A DNA stretch of 64,000 bases from Mariniflexile maritimum (GCF_009746565.1 NZ_WRPN01000009.1:1-64000), one strand, 5' to 3'. Numbered from the stretch's first letter, positions 32,955 through 42,264 are shown. The notes: generated by a model from the letters alone, not told the origin. Made by a program: numbers and translations.

Positions 32955-35072
32955 CTAATGATGCAATTTTAACTGAATTCGCTTTCGCGGAACATCCACC
33001 TCAAGCACTTTCACGATAATTTGCTGGTGAAGGCTCACGTGCTCATTCACATCTTTTACGAAACTATCGGATAAATTGGATACGTGAATGAGACCACTTT
33101 CCTTAATGCCAATATCAACAAAACAACCAAAATTGGTAATGTTATTTACGATTCCCGGAAGCAATTGCCCTTCGTGAACATCATTTATTGTTTTTATATT
33201 TTGATTGAACGTGAATACTTTGGCCTGCTCTCGAATATCCAAACCAGGTTTTTCAAGTTCTTTTATAATATCTTGTAGCGTTGGCAAACCTACCGCATCG
33301 GTACAATATTTTTTTAAATCAATCTTTTGAAGTACTGCGGCGTTTCCTATTAATTCTTGAACGCTTTTGCCCAAATCTTTTGCCATTTGGGTTACCAAAT
33401 CATAACGTTCAGGATGTACCGCCGAATCATCTAACGGGTTTTGGGCATCCTTAATCCGTAAAAAAGCGGCACCTTGTTCAAAAGCTTTTCCGCCAAGGCG
33501 GGGTACGTTTTTAATATCATTTCTGGAAGCGAATGCACCATGTTCATCGCGAAAAGCCACTATGTTTTCGGCAAGTTTTGGGCCAATGCCCGATACATAA
33601 CTTAATAAACTGGCACTGGCCGTATTGATGTTTACGCCCACCGCATTTACGCAACTTTCTACCACCACGTCCAATGCTTTTTTAAGTTTGGTTTGGTCCA
33701 CATCGTGTTGGTATTGCCCCACGCCTATGGATTTGGCATCAATTTTAACCAATTCCGCCAATGGGTCTTGCAATCTTCTACCAATAGAAATAGCACCACG
33801 TACCGTAACATCATAATTTGGAAATTCATCGCGCGCAATTTTTGATGCCGAGTAAATGCTGGCACCCGCTTCACTTACCACAAATACCTGAATATCATTT
33901 TTAAAATGGATTTTTCTAATAACCGCTTCCGTTTCGCGCGATGCGGTGCCGTTTCCAATAGCGATGGCTTCAATTTTGTAGGCTTCCGATAAGGAACTTA
34001 TCTTTTTCATAGCTCCCAAACTATCATTTTGTGGAGGATGCGGATACAAGGTTTCGTTGTACAATAAACCGCCCTGTGCGTCCAAACAAACCACTTTACA
34101 GCCTGTGCGAAACCCAGGGTCGATGGCCAACACCCGTTTTTCGCCCAATGGCGAACCCAATAACAGTTGTTTTAAATTTTTGGCGAATACCTGAATGGCG
34201 GAAGCATCGGCTTTTTCTCTTGCTATTTGAAGTGCTTCGTTTGCAAGCGATGGCAACAACAAACGTTTGTAGGCATCTTGAATGGCGAGTTGGAGGTGTT
34301 CAGCACCATCGTTTTTAGAATGAATGATTCTGTCTTCAATCTTTGCTAGTGCTTTTTCATCGTCAATTTCAATTTTATATTTGATGAATCCTTCGGTTTC
34401 GGCTCTTAAAATGGCTAATAATCTATGTGACGGAATTCTGCTCAAGGCTTCTTCCCAATCGAAATAATCGCGGAATTTTTGGGCGTTTTCATCGTCTATT
34501 TTCGTTTTTACCACTTTCGTGGAAATCATAGCGAACCGTTCAAGTTGGTAACGGATGTTGTTTCTAATGTCGGTACGCTCGTTGATCCATTCGGAAATGA
34601 TGTGCCGTGCGCCTTCCAGTGCGTCTTCCGCGGAAGCGACCTCGCCTTTTACATACTTAAACGCTATTGATTCTATAGCGTTAGCGTTTTGGGACATAAT
34701 TATTTTTGCCAAAGGCTCCAACCCGTTTTGGCGTGCGGTTTCAGCCTTGGTTTTTCGGCTTTTTTTGTAGGGTAGATATAAATCTTCAAGCGTTGTTAAA
34801 TCTTGGCTTGCCTTAATTTTTTGTTTTAATTCTGAAGTAAGCACATCTTGTTCTTCCAAGGCCTTTAAAATCGCTGTTTTACGTTTTTCTAAAGCTTCAA
34901 ATTGTTCCTTGAACTTAACGATTTCGCCAATTTGAACTTCGTCTAAATTGCCTGTTCGTTCTTTTCGGTAGCGAGAAATAAATGGAACGGTGCATGCTTT
35001 ATTTAATAAATCGACGGTGTTTTTTATGGCTATTTCCGGTAGTTGTGTGTGCGAAAGGATATAGGAAATCAT
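32955..35072 (-). CDS. Tex-family S1 RNA-binding protein
   Basis: The 705-residue protein is a full-length Tex homologue, a nucleic-acid-binding factor linked to transcription. Domains in order: N-terminal helical region with FISRYRKERTGNLDEVQIGEI (about 32-52), the YqgF/RNase H-like domain (RVLAIDPGFRTGCKVVCLD, about 320-450), helix-hairpin-helix (SYVSGIGPKLAENIVAFR, about 490-560) and a C-terminal S1 domain (PGIVNNITNFGCFVDIGIKESGLIHVSNL, about 635-705). All are intact. It is monocistronic. Confidence 0.95.
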   Translation of the reverse strand: MISYILSHTQLPEIAIKNTVDLLNKACTVPFISRYRKERTGNLDEVQIGEIVKFKEQFEALEKRKTAILKALEEQDVLTSELKQKIKASQDLTTLEDLYLPYKKSRKTKAETARQNGLEPLAKIIMSQNANAIESIAFKYVKGEVASAEDALEGARHIISEWINERTDIRNNIRYQLERFAMISTKVVKTKIDDENAQKFRDYFDWEEALSRIPSHRLLAILRAETEGFIKYKIEIDDEKALAKIEDRIIHSKNDGAEHLQLAIQDAYKRLLLPSLANEALQIAREKADASAIQVFAKNLKQLLLGSPLGEKRVLAIDPGFRTGCKVVCLDAQGGLLYNETLYPHPPQNDSLGAMKKISSLSEAYKIEAIAIGNGTASRETEAVIRKIHFKNDIQVFVVSEAGASIYSASKIARDEFPNYDVTVRGAISIGRRLQDPLAELVKIDAKSIGVGQYQHDVDQTKLKKALDVVVESCVNAVGVNINTASASLLSYVSGIGPKLAENIVAFRDEHGAFASRNDIKNVPRLGGKAFEQGAAFLRIKDAQNPLDDSAVHPERYDLVTQMAKDLGKSVQELIGNAAVLQKIDLKKYCTDAVGLPTLQDIIKELEKPGLDIREQAKVFTFNQNIKTINDVHEGQLLPGIVNNITNFGCFVDIGIKESGLIHVSNLSDSFVKDVNEHVSLHQQIIVKVLEVDVPRKRIQLKLHH

Positions 35073-35105
35073 AAGTGGTTTTTTTAAGCAATGGAAAGTA
35101 ATAAA

Positions 35106-35134
35106 AAACCTCGCAGGGATAAGCTACGAGGTTT
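35106..35134 (-). terminator. Terminator after the NlpE/META lipoprotein gene
   Basis: AAACCTCG and CGAGGTTT form an 8-base stem with a 13-base loop, 20 bases beyond the stop codon of the lipoprotein gene. Reading on the minus strand, a T-run follows. Confidence 0.6.
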
Positions 35135-35153
35135 AAAATAGTTATTTGGGAGT

Positions 35154-35927
35154 TTATTCTTCGGCTTTAAAAACGGCCAATGGCGCCATTCTAGCTTTAT
35201 TGAGCGTCATGGTGTTGCCGTTAAGTGAAAAATTGTCGGCAATATTGAGCACTTCCATAAATTGTTTTTCCGTAGCCATATCGGGGCATGCCATCATGGT
35301 TGTTGCCATTTTCGACAATTTAAGTTGGCTGCCGTTTTTAATTTCAAACGCGCCATTAAAACTGTTGCAGCTATTGTTTCCGTAAACCTTATTGTTTTCT
35401 TCGGTAAACATAATGAAAGCCTTCGTATCAACTACCTCTTTTCCAAAAAGCGTTACAAGTTTCCATTTGGTGCCCGTAAAGGCTATTTCTTTGGTAATCA
35501 ATTTATTTAGGATATAAAGACTTGCCAAATCGCCTTCAATTTTTTCGCCCGAATTATCCAAACGCGTTAAGGTGTTTTCGCCAACAAAATAATTCCTGTT
35601 GTTATCGGAAAGGGTTATTTTTTGACCGTTACTAAGCCATTTAAAAGTGCCTTTGCTTTCAAAAACGCCCTCTTTTTTGCCTAAATACACTTCTTTAATT
35701 TTGAAGGTTAAATCGTTATTAAGGGTAATGGTTGTTTTAATGCCTTCACAATCTGCGCATGGAAGAACGCCTTGGTAAGTGCCTTGCCAATCTAATGAAT
35801 TTTCACTGGTGTGCGTATCCGCAATTTGCGTTGCTTGTGGTGTTTCGGCGTTTTTCTTATTTGAATGGCAACTGGTTATTGCCAATAACAACATAATTGC
35901 CCATTGTGCTTTAAGTATGTTCATCAT
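35154..35927 (-). CDS. Lipoprotein with NlpE-like and META domains
   Basis: The 257-residue lipoprotein has a signal with lipobox (LLLAITSC, acylated Cys near residue 20). An NlpE N-terminal domain follows (WQGTYQGVLPCADCEGIKTTITL, about 48-115), including the CADC pair typical of copper-linked envelope sensors. The C-terminal half is a META/HslJ domain (FTGTKWKLVTLFGKEV ... YGNNSCNSFNGAFEI ... MMACPDMATEKQFMEVLN, about 150-250). Such proteins are related to envelope stress and heat or metal tolerance. It is last in an operon with an OmpA protein and a lipocalin-like lipoprotein. Confidence 0.9.
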   Translation of the reverse strand: MMNILKAQWAIMLLLAITSCHSNKKNAETPQATQIADTHTSENSLDWQGTYQGVLPCADCEGIKTTITLNNDLTFKIKEVYLGKKEGVFESKGTFKWLSNGQKITLSDNNRNYFVGENTLTRLDNSGEKIEGDLASLYILNKLITKEIAFTGTKWKLVTLFGKEVVDTKAFIMFTEENNKVYGNNSCNSFNGAFEIKNGSQLKLSKMATTMMACPDMATEKQFMEVLNIADNFSLNGNTMTLNKARMAPLAVFKAEE

Positions 35928-35937
35928 GCTTTAAAAT

Positions 35938-36642
35938 TTAATTACCGGCTTGTTGTTTGGCCTCTTGAATCATTTTTTCGTTTGGTAGAATGGCGATGTT
36001 TACACGTCGGTTTTTGGCGCGACCTTCGGCCGTATTGTTGTCGTGCAACGGTTGGGTTTCACCAAACCAATTGGTGGTTAAGCGGCCGCTATTTATACCA
36101 TTTGCCGTTAGGTAATTGGTTACGGCATAGGCCCTGTTTTTTGAAAGCGTTAAGTTATAGTCATCGGCACCTTGGCTATCGGTATGGCCAACAACCAACA
36201 AATTGGTGTCTGGATATTCCTTAAACACGCCAATTAATTTATTAAGTGTTGCCTGTGAAGCTGCGTTGATATTAAATTTATTGGTATCAAAATACACCCC
36301 GCTGCTTTCATCAAAAGTTAAAACAATACCATCATCAACACGTTCAACTTGTGCTCCAGGAATTTCTTGTTCAATTTTTTGGGCTTGTTTGTCCATTTTA
36401 TTACCAATAAGCACGCCTGCACCGCCACCTATTACACCACCTATTACCGCACCCAGTTCGCCGTTGCCACCTTTGCCAATATTATTGCCCAAAATAGCGC
36501 CCAAAATAGCACCACCAGCAGCACCGATAACAGCTCCTTTTTGTTTGTTGTTTGCATTTTGAACCGGTTTACAGTTTGTGAACCCCAGGGTTATAATTAC
36601 TGTAAAAAGGATGATGCCTGTTTTTTTAATTACTGTTTTCAT
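35938..36642 (-). CDS. OmpA-family lipoprotein with glycine-zipper domain
   Basis: The 234-residue protein has a lipoprotein signal (FTVIITLGFTNC), a glycine-zipper stretch (GAVIGAAGGAILGAILGNNIG, and GAVIGGVIGGGAGVLIGNKMD, about 36-85) that probably inserts in the membrane, and a C-terminal OmpA peptidoglycan-binding domain (about 105-220) with NLLVVGHTDSQGADDYNLTLSKNRAYAV and RVNIAILPNE. It should anchor the outer membrane to the wall. It is 13 bases after the lipocalin-like gene and 10 bases before the NlpE/META gene. Confidence 0.92.
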   Translation of the reverse strand: MKTVIKKTGIILFTVIITLGFTNCKPVQNANNKQKGAVIGAAGGAILGAILGNNIGKGGNGELGAVIGGVIGGGAGVLIGNKMDKQAQKIEQEIPGAQVERVDDGIVLTFDESSGVYFDTNKFNINAASQATLNKLIGVFKEYPDTNLLVVGHTDSQGADDYNLTLSKNRAYAVTNYLTANGINSGRLTTNWFGETQPLHDNNTAEGRAKNRRVNIAILPNEKMIQEAKQQAGN

Positions 36643-36655
36643 TATATAGTGTTGT

Positions 36656-37126
36656 TTATTGTTTGTTAAAATTCATGGTAATAATAAAGGCTTTTCCATC
36701 AACCGAAACGGTTTGCTGCCATTGCATATCGGTTTCTGACAAGGCTGTTAAACTTAAGCGAAACCCTTGGTTGGTTTCCGATTTGCCTTTTGCGTTGGTT
36801 GGCTTTAACAGAAAGTCGTAAAGTCCGGTTTCGGCATTTACCTCTTGAATGGTAAATACAAAATTTCGTAAACCTGTGGCGCAACTCGCTTGGTTTATGG
36901 TATAGGTTCCAGTGTTGTTGTTAGGTACAAATTGCCATGTGCTGCCCTCTAAGCATGATTTGGTAGCATCGTTTAACAGGGTTACGTTGTAATTTCCAGT
37001 TTGATTGTAGTTAATGCTATTTAAACCCCACTCGCCCTTAATTACTTTTTTGGAGGCTCTAACGGTTTTTGAAGATCCGCAACTCACTAAAACTATGGCT
37101 AAACATAGCAACACGAATTTTTTCAT
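36656..37126 (-). CDS. Lipocalin-like lipoprotein
   Basis: From the ATG at 37126 the frame encodes 156 residues with a lipoprotein signal (MKKFVLLCLAIVLVSCGSS; acylated Cys at about 16) and a beta-rich domain with the lipocalin-like start VIKGEWGLNSINYNQTGNYNVTL. The two cysteines at SCLEGSTW and ASCATGL may form a disulphide. Similar lipoproteins are common in Flavobacteriaceae. An upstream ATG at 37162 would add 12 residues that break the signal peptide, so I reject it. First gene of the envelope operon with OmpA and NlpE/META proteins. Confidence 0.8.
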   Translation of the reverse strand: MKKFVLLCLAIVLVSCGSSKTVRASKKVIKGEWGLNSINYNQTGNYNVTLLNDATKSCLEGSTWQFVPNNNTGTYTINQASCATGLRNFVFTIQEVNAETGLYDFLLKPTNAKGKSETNQGFRLSLTALSETDMQWQQTVSVDGKAFIITMNFNKQ

Positions 37127-37248
37127 ATCTATAATTTTTTTAATTGTTGTACAAAGATGCAATTACGAAATGATATTTTTGTTATAAAATTCTTAATTAT
37201 GGTTATTAAATTTACACTTTTTTGCCTAAAATCTGCATGAAATAAAAA

Positions 37249-37276
37249 AACAGGCACATCAATTTGAAGGCCTGTT
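37249..37276 (-). terminator. Terminator after the small basic Cys-rich gene
   Basis: AACAGGC and GCCTGTT pair around a 14-base loop, about 26 bases beyond the stop codon at 37302; on the minus strand a T-run follows. Confidence 0.6.
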
Positions 37277-37301
37277 AAAAATTTATGGTTATTTATTATA
37301 A

Positions 37302-37493
37302 CTACGCTACTTTTTCAACCAGATCGTGGCACGGGCATTTTTTACAACGCTTTTTTTCAGCCTTTTTATATTTTTCGCAGCAAGAAATTTTAAGATTGTT
37401 AGGCAATCCTATTCCAGCTTTTTTCAGTTTTTTGAGTGCTTTCTTTTGTTTTTTCTTGCCCAAGGTGCTTATTTTCAGATAACTCTTGTGCAA
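37302..37493 (-). CDS. Small basic Cys-rich protein next to ferritin
   Basis: The 63-residue protein is very lysine-rich (GKKKQKKALKKLKKAG) and ends with a cysteine cluster, ISCCEKYKKAEKKRCKKCPC, followed by HDLVEKVA. The Cys-Cys and C-x-x-C-x-C spacing suggests a bound zinc or iron-sulphur site. It lies 44 bases after ferritin on the same strand, so a role in iron or nucleic-acid binding is possible but not shown. I recall similar short proteins in other Flavobacteriaceae without known function. An ATG-proximal start two codons later is possible. Confidence 0.65.
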   Translation of the reverse strand: MHKSYLKISTLGKKKQKKALKKLKKAGIGLPNNLKISCCEKYKKAEKKRCKKCPCHDLVEKVA

Positions 37494-37537
37494 AAGTAAT
37501 TATTTTTATTGAATCTAAATAAGACTGTTTGTTAAAT

Positions 37538-38056
37538 TCAGGGCATGTTTCCAGTTGCAGCTGTATTAACGGTAAGGTTAACAATATCTCTGTCAAACAA
37601 GTACAGCCCACCTTTGTCATCGCCAATTAAATTTATCTTATCCAAAATGGTGCGTGCCATAGCTTCTTCCTCAATTTGTTCAGCTACATACCACTGTAAA
37701 AAATTGTGGGTAGCATAATCTTTTTCCTGTAAGCTTATGTGAACCAATTCGTTAATGCTTTCCGAAACGAAAACTTCGTGCTTGTAAAGCTCTTCAAACA
37801 TTTCCTTAAACGATTTAAAGGATACGTTAGGTTCGGCCAATTTTGAGATTTGTGCATGACCACCACGTTCGTTTACAAATTTGATAAGTTTAAGCATGTG
37901 GTCGCGTTCTTCTTGGGACTGTGCATACATAAAACCTGCTATTCCTTCTAAACCTTTTACTTCTGCCCAACAAGCCATGGCCAAATATATTTGAGCCGAT
38001 TCTGCTTCTATACGGATTTGATTGTTCAACGCTTTTTCAATATTTTTCGATACCAT
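37538..38056 (-). CDS. Bacterial non-haem ferritin
   Basis: Ferritin stores iron as a mineral inside a 24-subunit shell. The 172-residue protein is a four-helix bundle with the ferroxidase residues in place: Glu in RIEAESAQIYLAM, the E-E-R-D-H segment SQEERDHMLKLI (Glu and His), Glu in LYKHEVFVSESI and the later YVAEQIEEEAMARTIL. Length is typical of FtnA. It is probably co-transcribed with the small Cys-rich gene that follows. With the two feo loci it gives this window import and storage functions for iron. Confidence 0.95.
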   Translation of the reverse strand: MVSKNIEKALNNQIRIEAESAQIYLAMACWAEVKGLEGIAGFMYAQSQEERDHMLKLIKFVNERGGHAQISKLAEPNVSFKSFKEMFEELYKHEVFVSESINELVHISLQEKDYATHNFLQWYVAEQIEEEAMARTILDKINLIGDDKGGLYLFDRDIVNLTVNTAATGNMP

Positions 38057-38141
38057 AATTTTGTGTTTTTGTAAAGTTAGTGAATTCTATTTGGTCTTTA
38101 AAAATGTTGCGATTGAATATTTATTTTTTAATCGAATACCG

Positions 38142-40274
38142 TTAACTTATTGGCAACCCGTTTGCAACCTTTGGGTCGTCGGGGTTTATAAAAACCAATT
38201 TTCCTTCGGCGGTTTCGGTCATTAAAATCATGCCTTGGCTTTCAACACCACGAAGCTCCCTTGGTGCTAGATTTACCAATACGGTTACCCGCTTACCAAT
38301 TACTTCTTCGGGTGTAAAGCTTTCAGCAATACCAGAAACAATGGTGCGAATATCTATACCAGTATCGACTTTTAAAACCAATAATTTTTTGGCTTTTGGC
38401 ATTTTTTCGGCTTCTATAATGGTGCCAACACGCATATCCAACTTTGTAAAATCATCAAACGCAATGGTTTCTTTTTGTGGTTCCATAGTTTTGTTTGCCG
38501 CTTCATTGGCTTTTTTGCTGGCTTCTAATTTATTTAATTGAAATTGAATGGTTTCATCTTCAATTTTAGAGAATAATAATTCGGGTGCGCCTATCTTGTG
38601 TCCTGCTGAAATTAAAATGTTTTTTGTTGAAATACTTTCCCAAGAAACGGCTTCATTGCAAGATTTGTTTTTTTGGGTTATCTTTTCAATGGATGGGATA
38701 AGCGTGTCGCTTCTCTCTTCGTTATGGTGTAAACCTAGAATATTTTTCAATTTTTCAGAAGTAAACGGTAAAAACGGCTCGCTTAAGGTTGCCAAGGCCG
38801 ATGCTATTTGAAGCGCAACAAACATGATGGTTTGTGTACGGGCCTCATCTACTTTAATCACTTTCCAAGGTTCTTCATCGGCTAAATATTTGTTGCCAAG
38901 GCGTGCCAAATTCATCAACTCTTGTTGCGCTTCCCTAAAGCGGTAGCGCTCAATAGAACTTGAAATCACTTCAGGATACGCTTTTACGGCTGCCAACGTT
39001 TCTTCATCTATTACTGAAAATTCATGGGGTTCTGGTACAATGCCGTTATAATATTTTTGGGTCAACACCACCACACGATTGATGAAATTTCCAAAAATAG
39101 CCACCAATTCGTTGTTGTTCCGTGCTTGAAAGTCTTTCCAAGTAAAATCGTTATCCTTGGTTTCGGGCGCGTTGGCAGTTAAGGCATAGCGCAACACGTC
39201 TTGCTGCCCAGGAAAATCCTTTAAATATTCGGGCAACCAAACGGCCCAATTTTTAGAGGTTGAAAGTTTGTTTCCCTCTAAATTTAAAAATTCGTTTGCT
39301 GGTACGTTTTCTGGTAGAATGTAACTGCCTTCTGCTTTTAGCATTGCAGGAAAAATGATGCAATGGAACACGATGTTATCTTTTCCTATAAAATGCACAA
39401 GCTTGGTATCGTCGCTTTTCCAATAAGGTTCCCAATCAATACCTTTTTTTTCAGCCCATTCCTTGGTTGATGAAATGTAGCCAATGGGCGCATCAAACCA
39501 CACGTACAGCACTTTGCCTTCGCCACCGGGCACGGGCACGGGAATGCCCCAATCCAGATCGCGGGTTACGGCGCGTGGGCGCAAACCATCGTCAATCCAT
39601 GATTTTACTTGGCCATATACATTGGGTTTCCAATCTTTTTTATGGCCTTCTAAAATCCATTCCTTTAAAAAATCTTCGTATTTTTCCAAAGGCAAAAACC
39701 AATGTTTTGTTTTTTTTAAGGTGGGCACGTTGCCTGTTAAAGCCGATTTTGGGTTTATCAAGTCGGTGGCATTCAAGCTGGTACCGCATTTTTCGCACTG
39801 GTCGCCATAGGCTTCTTCGTTGCCACATTTTGGGCAGGTGCCCGTAACGAACCTATCCGCCAGAAACTGGTTGGCTTTTTCATCGTATAATTGGGCGGTA
39901 ACTTCTTCAACAAAACAGCCTTTATCATAGAGTGTTTTAAAAAAGCCGGAAGCCGTTTCATGGTGTACCTTAGCCGAGGTACGCGAATAGTTATCGAACG
40001 AAATCCCAAATTCCTCAAACGATTTTTTTATAATGGCATGGTATTTATCAACCACATCCTGTGGCGATACGCCTTCGTTTTTTGCCTTGATAGTAATAGG
40101 TACGCCGTGTTCGTCGCTTCCGCCAATAAAAACAACATCATTGCCTGTTAAGCGCAAGTAGCGTGCATAAATATCTGCCGGCACATAAACGCCTGCTAAA
40201 TGCCCAATATGAATGGGGCCGTTGGTGTATGGAAGTGCCGAGGTGATGGTATATCGTTTTGGTTTGTTCATCAA
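38142..40274 (-). CDS. metG: Methionyl-tRNA synthetase
   Basis: MetG charges tRNA-Met. The 710-residue enzyme has the class I signature as [14 protein letters not shown] (HIGH at about 22-25), a zinc knuckle [18 protein letters not shown] (about 145-162), the KMSKS-equivalent KLSTSKNW (about 333), a helical anticodon domain and a C-terminal EMAP-like tRNA-binding domain (about 611-710, [13 protein letters not shown] ... [12 protein letters not shown]). The domain order is the one usual in Bacteroidota. It has no neighbours on the same strand within operon distance. Confidence 0.97.
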   Translation of the reverse strand: MMNKPKRYTITSALPYTNGPIHIGHLAGVYVPADIYARYLRLTGNDVVFIGGSDEHGVPITIKAKNEGVSPQDVVDKYHAIIKKSFEEFGISFDNYSRTSAKVHHETASGFFKTLYDKGCFVEEVTAQLYDEKANQFLADRFVTGTCPKCGNEEAYGDQCEKCGTSLNATDLINPKSALTGNVPTLKKTKHWFLPLEKYEDFLKEWILEGHKKDWKPNVYGQVKSWIDDGLRPRAVTRDLDWGIPVPVPGGEGKVLYVWFDAPIGYISSTKEWAEKKGIDWEPYWKSDDTKLVHFIGKDNIVFHCIIFPAMLKAEGSYILPENVPANEFLNLEGNKLSTSKNWAVWLPEYLKDFPGQQDVLRYALTANAPETKDNDFTWKDFQARNNNELVAIFGNFINRVVVLTQKYYNGIVPEPHEFSVIDEETLAAVKAYPEVISSSIERYRFREAQQELMNLARLGNKYLADEEPWKVIKVDEARTQTIMFVALQIASALATLSEPFLPFTSEKLKNILGLHHNEERSDTLIPSIEKITQKNKSCNEAVSWESISTKNILISAGHKIGAPELLFSKIEDETIQFQLNKLEASKKANEAANKTMEPQKETIAFDDFTKLDMRVGTIIEAEKMPKAKKLLVLKVDTGIDIRTIVSGIAESFTPEEVIGKRVTVLVNLAPRELRGVESQGMILMTETAEGKLVFINPDDPKVANGLPIS

Positions 40275-40293
40275 TTTAAAAGTTAAATTTTAC

Positions 40294-40382
40294 CGTCATG
40301 GCGAGGTGTAAAGCGACGAAGCAATCGTGTTCATTGAAACTCCTAACAAACAGATTCCCCATACTTCATTCGGAATGACGTC
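40294..40382. repeat. Degenerate interspersed repeat (GTCAT-GGCGAGG type)
   Basis: CGTCATGGCGAGG and GCGACGAAGCAATC at the left, and TTCATTCGGAATGACG at the right, form imperfect inverted ends. This resembles a repeat family (CGTCATTGCGAGGA...) that I recall as common in Bacteroidota and other genomes. The copy is diverged in the middle. Confidence 0.6.
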
Positions 40383-40447
40383 TTATTTTGAAGCCGTAAA
40401 AGTACACATTTTGAGTGCCATTTAGAAAAAAAATGTACATTTACATC

Positions 40448-41461
40448 ATGTCTAAAATCACGTTTATCACAATGCTACTTTGCGCGGTTTTTTTCTTCGG
40501 AAAAACCCCAGTTATTGCGCAAAATAACACCATAAAAACCACTACATTGATGCGTCCACCTTATTTAAAAGCAGGCGATACGGTTGCCATAGTTGCACCG
40601 TCGGGTATTTTGAAAAACAGAACCACCGAGATAGAAAAAGCCAAAGACTTACTTAAAAGTTGGGGTTTAAATACACTTGTTGGTAAGAATGTGTTTAACC
40701 AAAACAACCATTTTGCGGGCACCGATGCGGAACGTGCCGAAGATTTGCAACAAGCCATGGACGACCCGAAAATTAGTGCTATTTGGTGCGCCAGAGGTGG
40801 CTACGGAACGGTACGGATTTTAGATAAATTGAATTATGCCAAGTTTAAGAAAAAACCCAAATGGGTGATTGGCTATTCGGATATTACGGCACTTCACAAT
40901 CAAGTCCATAATGAAGGTTTTGAAAGCTTGCACGCCATGATGGGCACTAGCTTGCAAGACGATGTTACGGCCATTCAGGAAACCATCGCAACGTTTAAAA
41001 GTGCTTTATTTGGAAAGCCGCTGGCTTATACCTTAGAAGGTTCGAAATACAATAAAACGGGCACAGCCTCGGGGCAATTGGTTGGTGGAAATTTAAGTAT
41101 TTTGCAAAGTATGTTGGGTTCAAAAACCAGCATTGATACAGCAGGTAAAATTCTATTTATTGAAGAAATTGGCGAATACGAATACCATATAGACCGCATG
41201 CTACAAAGTTTAAAGCGTGCTGGATATTTTGATGGTTGCAAGGGCGTTTTGGTGGGCGATATAACAAAAGTTAGAAAAAACACCACGCTTTGGGGAAGCT
41301 CTGTGCAGCAACTTATTTTAGATGCTTTGGCCGAATATACGTTCCCAATTGCCTTTAATATGCCCGCAGGCCATGAAAAAGATAACCGTGCGCTTATTTT
41401 GGGCAGAACGGTTGACTTATCCGTTGAAAAGGAAAAGTCTGTTTTGAAATTTAAAAATTAA
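40448..41461 (+). CDS. LD-carboxypeptidase, peptidase family S66
   Basis: LD-carboxypeptidases remove the terminal D-alanine from murein tetrapeptides during wall recycling. From the ATG at 40448 the protein has 337 residues with a signal peptide (ITFITMLLCAVFFFGKTPVIAQ), so it acts in the periplasm, unlike cytoplasmic LdcA. The catalytic serine lies in IGYSDITALHNQ, preceded by WCARGGYGTVRILDKL, and the His-Glu partners are seen in IEEIGEYEYHIDRML and NMPAGHEKDNRALI. A longer frame from 40415 adds residues that spoil the signal. Confidence 0.9.
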   Translation: MSKITFITMLLCAVFFFGKTPVIAQNNTIKTTTLMRPPYLKAGDTVAIVAPSGILKNRTTEIEKAKDLLKSWGLNTLVGKNVFNQNNHFAGTDAERAEDLQQAMDDPKISAIWCARGGYGTVRILDKLNYAKFKKKPKWVIGYSDITALHNQVHNEGFESLHAMMGTSLQDDVTAIQETIATFKSALFGKPLAYTLEGSKYNKTGTASGQLVGGNLSILQSMLGSKTSIDTAGKILFIEEIGEYEYHIDRMLQSLKRAGYFDGCKGVLVGDITKVRKNTTLWGSSVQQLILDALAEYTFPIAFNMPAGHEKDNRALILGRTVDLSVEKEKSVLKFKN

Positions 41462-41508
41462 CTTAACTGTTTCTAATACAATAACTTGTAAATGCATCTA
41501 AAGATAAC

Positions 41509-41540
41509 TTTGTACATGTAAACTATTAGGGTTATCTTTG
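41509..41540 (+). promoter_or_regulatory. Promoter of a short transcription unit
   Basis: TTTG at 41509-41512 and a perfect -7 box TATCTTTG at 41533-41540, with 20 bases between, fit the Bacteroidota sigma-A promoter. No annotated-size gene follows before a terminator at 41682. Confidence 0.6.
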
Positions 41541-41566
41541 CACTTAAGATTTTCCATTCAAAAAAA

Positions 41567-41680
41567 ATGACAACAGTTTATTTTCTATATTATAAAAATA
41601 GTGTTTCGGTGCTTGCGTTGTCATTGTCTTATTTGTTGGACGATATATTTTTAAAAAGCTCGAAAGAGTTTATTTATTAG
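41567..41680 (+). CDS. Possible 37-residue small protein, or an sRNA
   Basis: Between a good promoter (41509-41540) and a hairpin terminator (41682-41711) an ATG frame encodes MTTVYFLYYKNSVSVLALSL followed by SYLLDDIFLKSSKEFIY, a short hydrophobic peptide with a charged end. The unit is about 165 bases long and starts about 25 bases after the -7 box. It may be a small membrane peptide or a non-coding RNA that merely contains a frame. The stop codon abuts the terminator, which favours coding. Confidence 0.35.
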   Translation: MTTVYFLYYKNSVSVLALSLSYLLDDIFLKSSKEFIY

Positions 41681-41681
41681 T

Positions 41682-41711
41682 CCCTGTTGCGACTCAAAAC
41701 AGGGCATTTTT
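41682..41711 (+). terminator. Intrinsic terminator of the short unit
   Basis: CCCTGTT (41682-41688) and AACAGGG (41698-41704) form a stem with a 9-base loop, followed by CA and five T. Confidence 0.65.
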
Positions 41712-41864
41712 CCATAAATAAATTTTAATCCAAATTTTCTTTTTTTTTTGACGCTATTTTTTGCGTTCCATTTATTGCGAATCTCATTTTGCTGTATTTG
41801 AACGGTTGGGTCATTTATACATGTAGTATCAGAAAAAAAAAGTTTCAATACTAAAAAATATATC

Positions 41865-42239
41865 ATGTCAGAACATATAATTATAACTACTGGAATATAC
41901 GATATGATCAAGGATCATGTCAGAAGAAAAAAAGTAACCAAGGAGGAAGAGGATCGTTTAATCCTTGAACTTAAAACCGCCAAACAAGTACTTCGCAGAG
42001 ATTTGCCAACGGATATTGTTACCGTAAACCGTCGCGTTAAAATCAAGGACCATACAGCCCAAAAAGAGCAAGAATATCTGTTTGTTTCTTCCAATAGGGC
42101 CAAAATAAAAAAAGGGAAGTTTTCTATTTTATGTGATGTTGCAGTAGCTACCGTTGGCCGAAAGGTTGGCGATATCGTTACTTGGCCATTTAAGGATGGT
42201 GAACGAAAACTTGAAATTTTAATGGTAGAAGCCATTTAA
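41865..42239 (+). CDS. GreA/GreB-type C-terminal domain protein
   Basis: The 124-residue protein has a short helical N-terminus (about 5-55) and a C-terminal FKBP-like Gre fold, recognised from the closing part SILCDVAVATVGRKVGDIVTWPFKDGERKLEILMVEAI (as in GreA's ALVGKKVGDEV). Full Gre factors have a long coiled coil that enters the RNA polymerase secondary channel. Here the helical part is too short for that, so like Rnk it may bind polymerase without cleavage. The middle has a tract of basic residues (RRVKIKDHTAQKEQ). It stands alone after the short unit and is followed by a strong terminator. Confidence 0.7.
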   Translation: MSEHIIITTGIYDMIKDHVRRKKVTKEEEDRLILELKTAKQVLRRDLPTDIVTVNRRVKIKDHTAQKEQEYLFVSSNRAKIKKGKFSILCDVAVATVGRKVGDIVTWPFKDGERKLEILMVEAI

Positions 42240-42264
42240 TAGGGTTTTATCGTGTTTGTAAATT

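Noticed and set aside
36203-36669. Long plus-strand frames over the OmpA gene
   Set aside because: These are antisense shadows of the glycine-zipper coding region, whose biased codons leave the other strand open.
41651-41911. Minus-strand frame of 86 codons
   Set aside because: It runs antisense across the terminator and the Gre-like gene start, has a lysine-poor random composition in places and no promoter.
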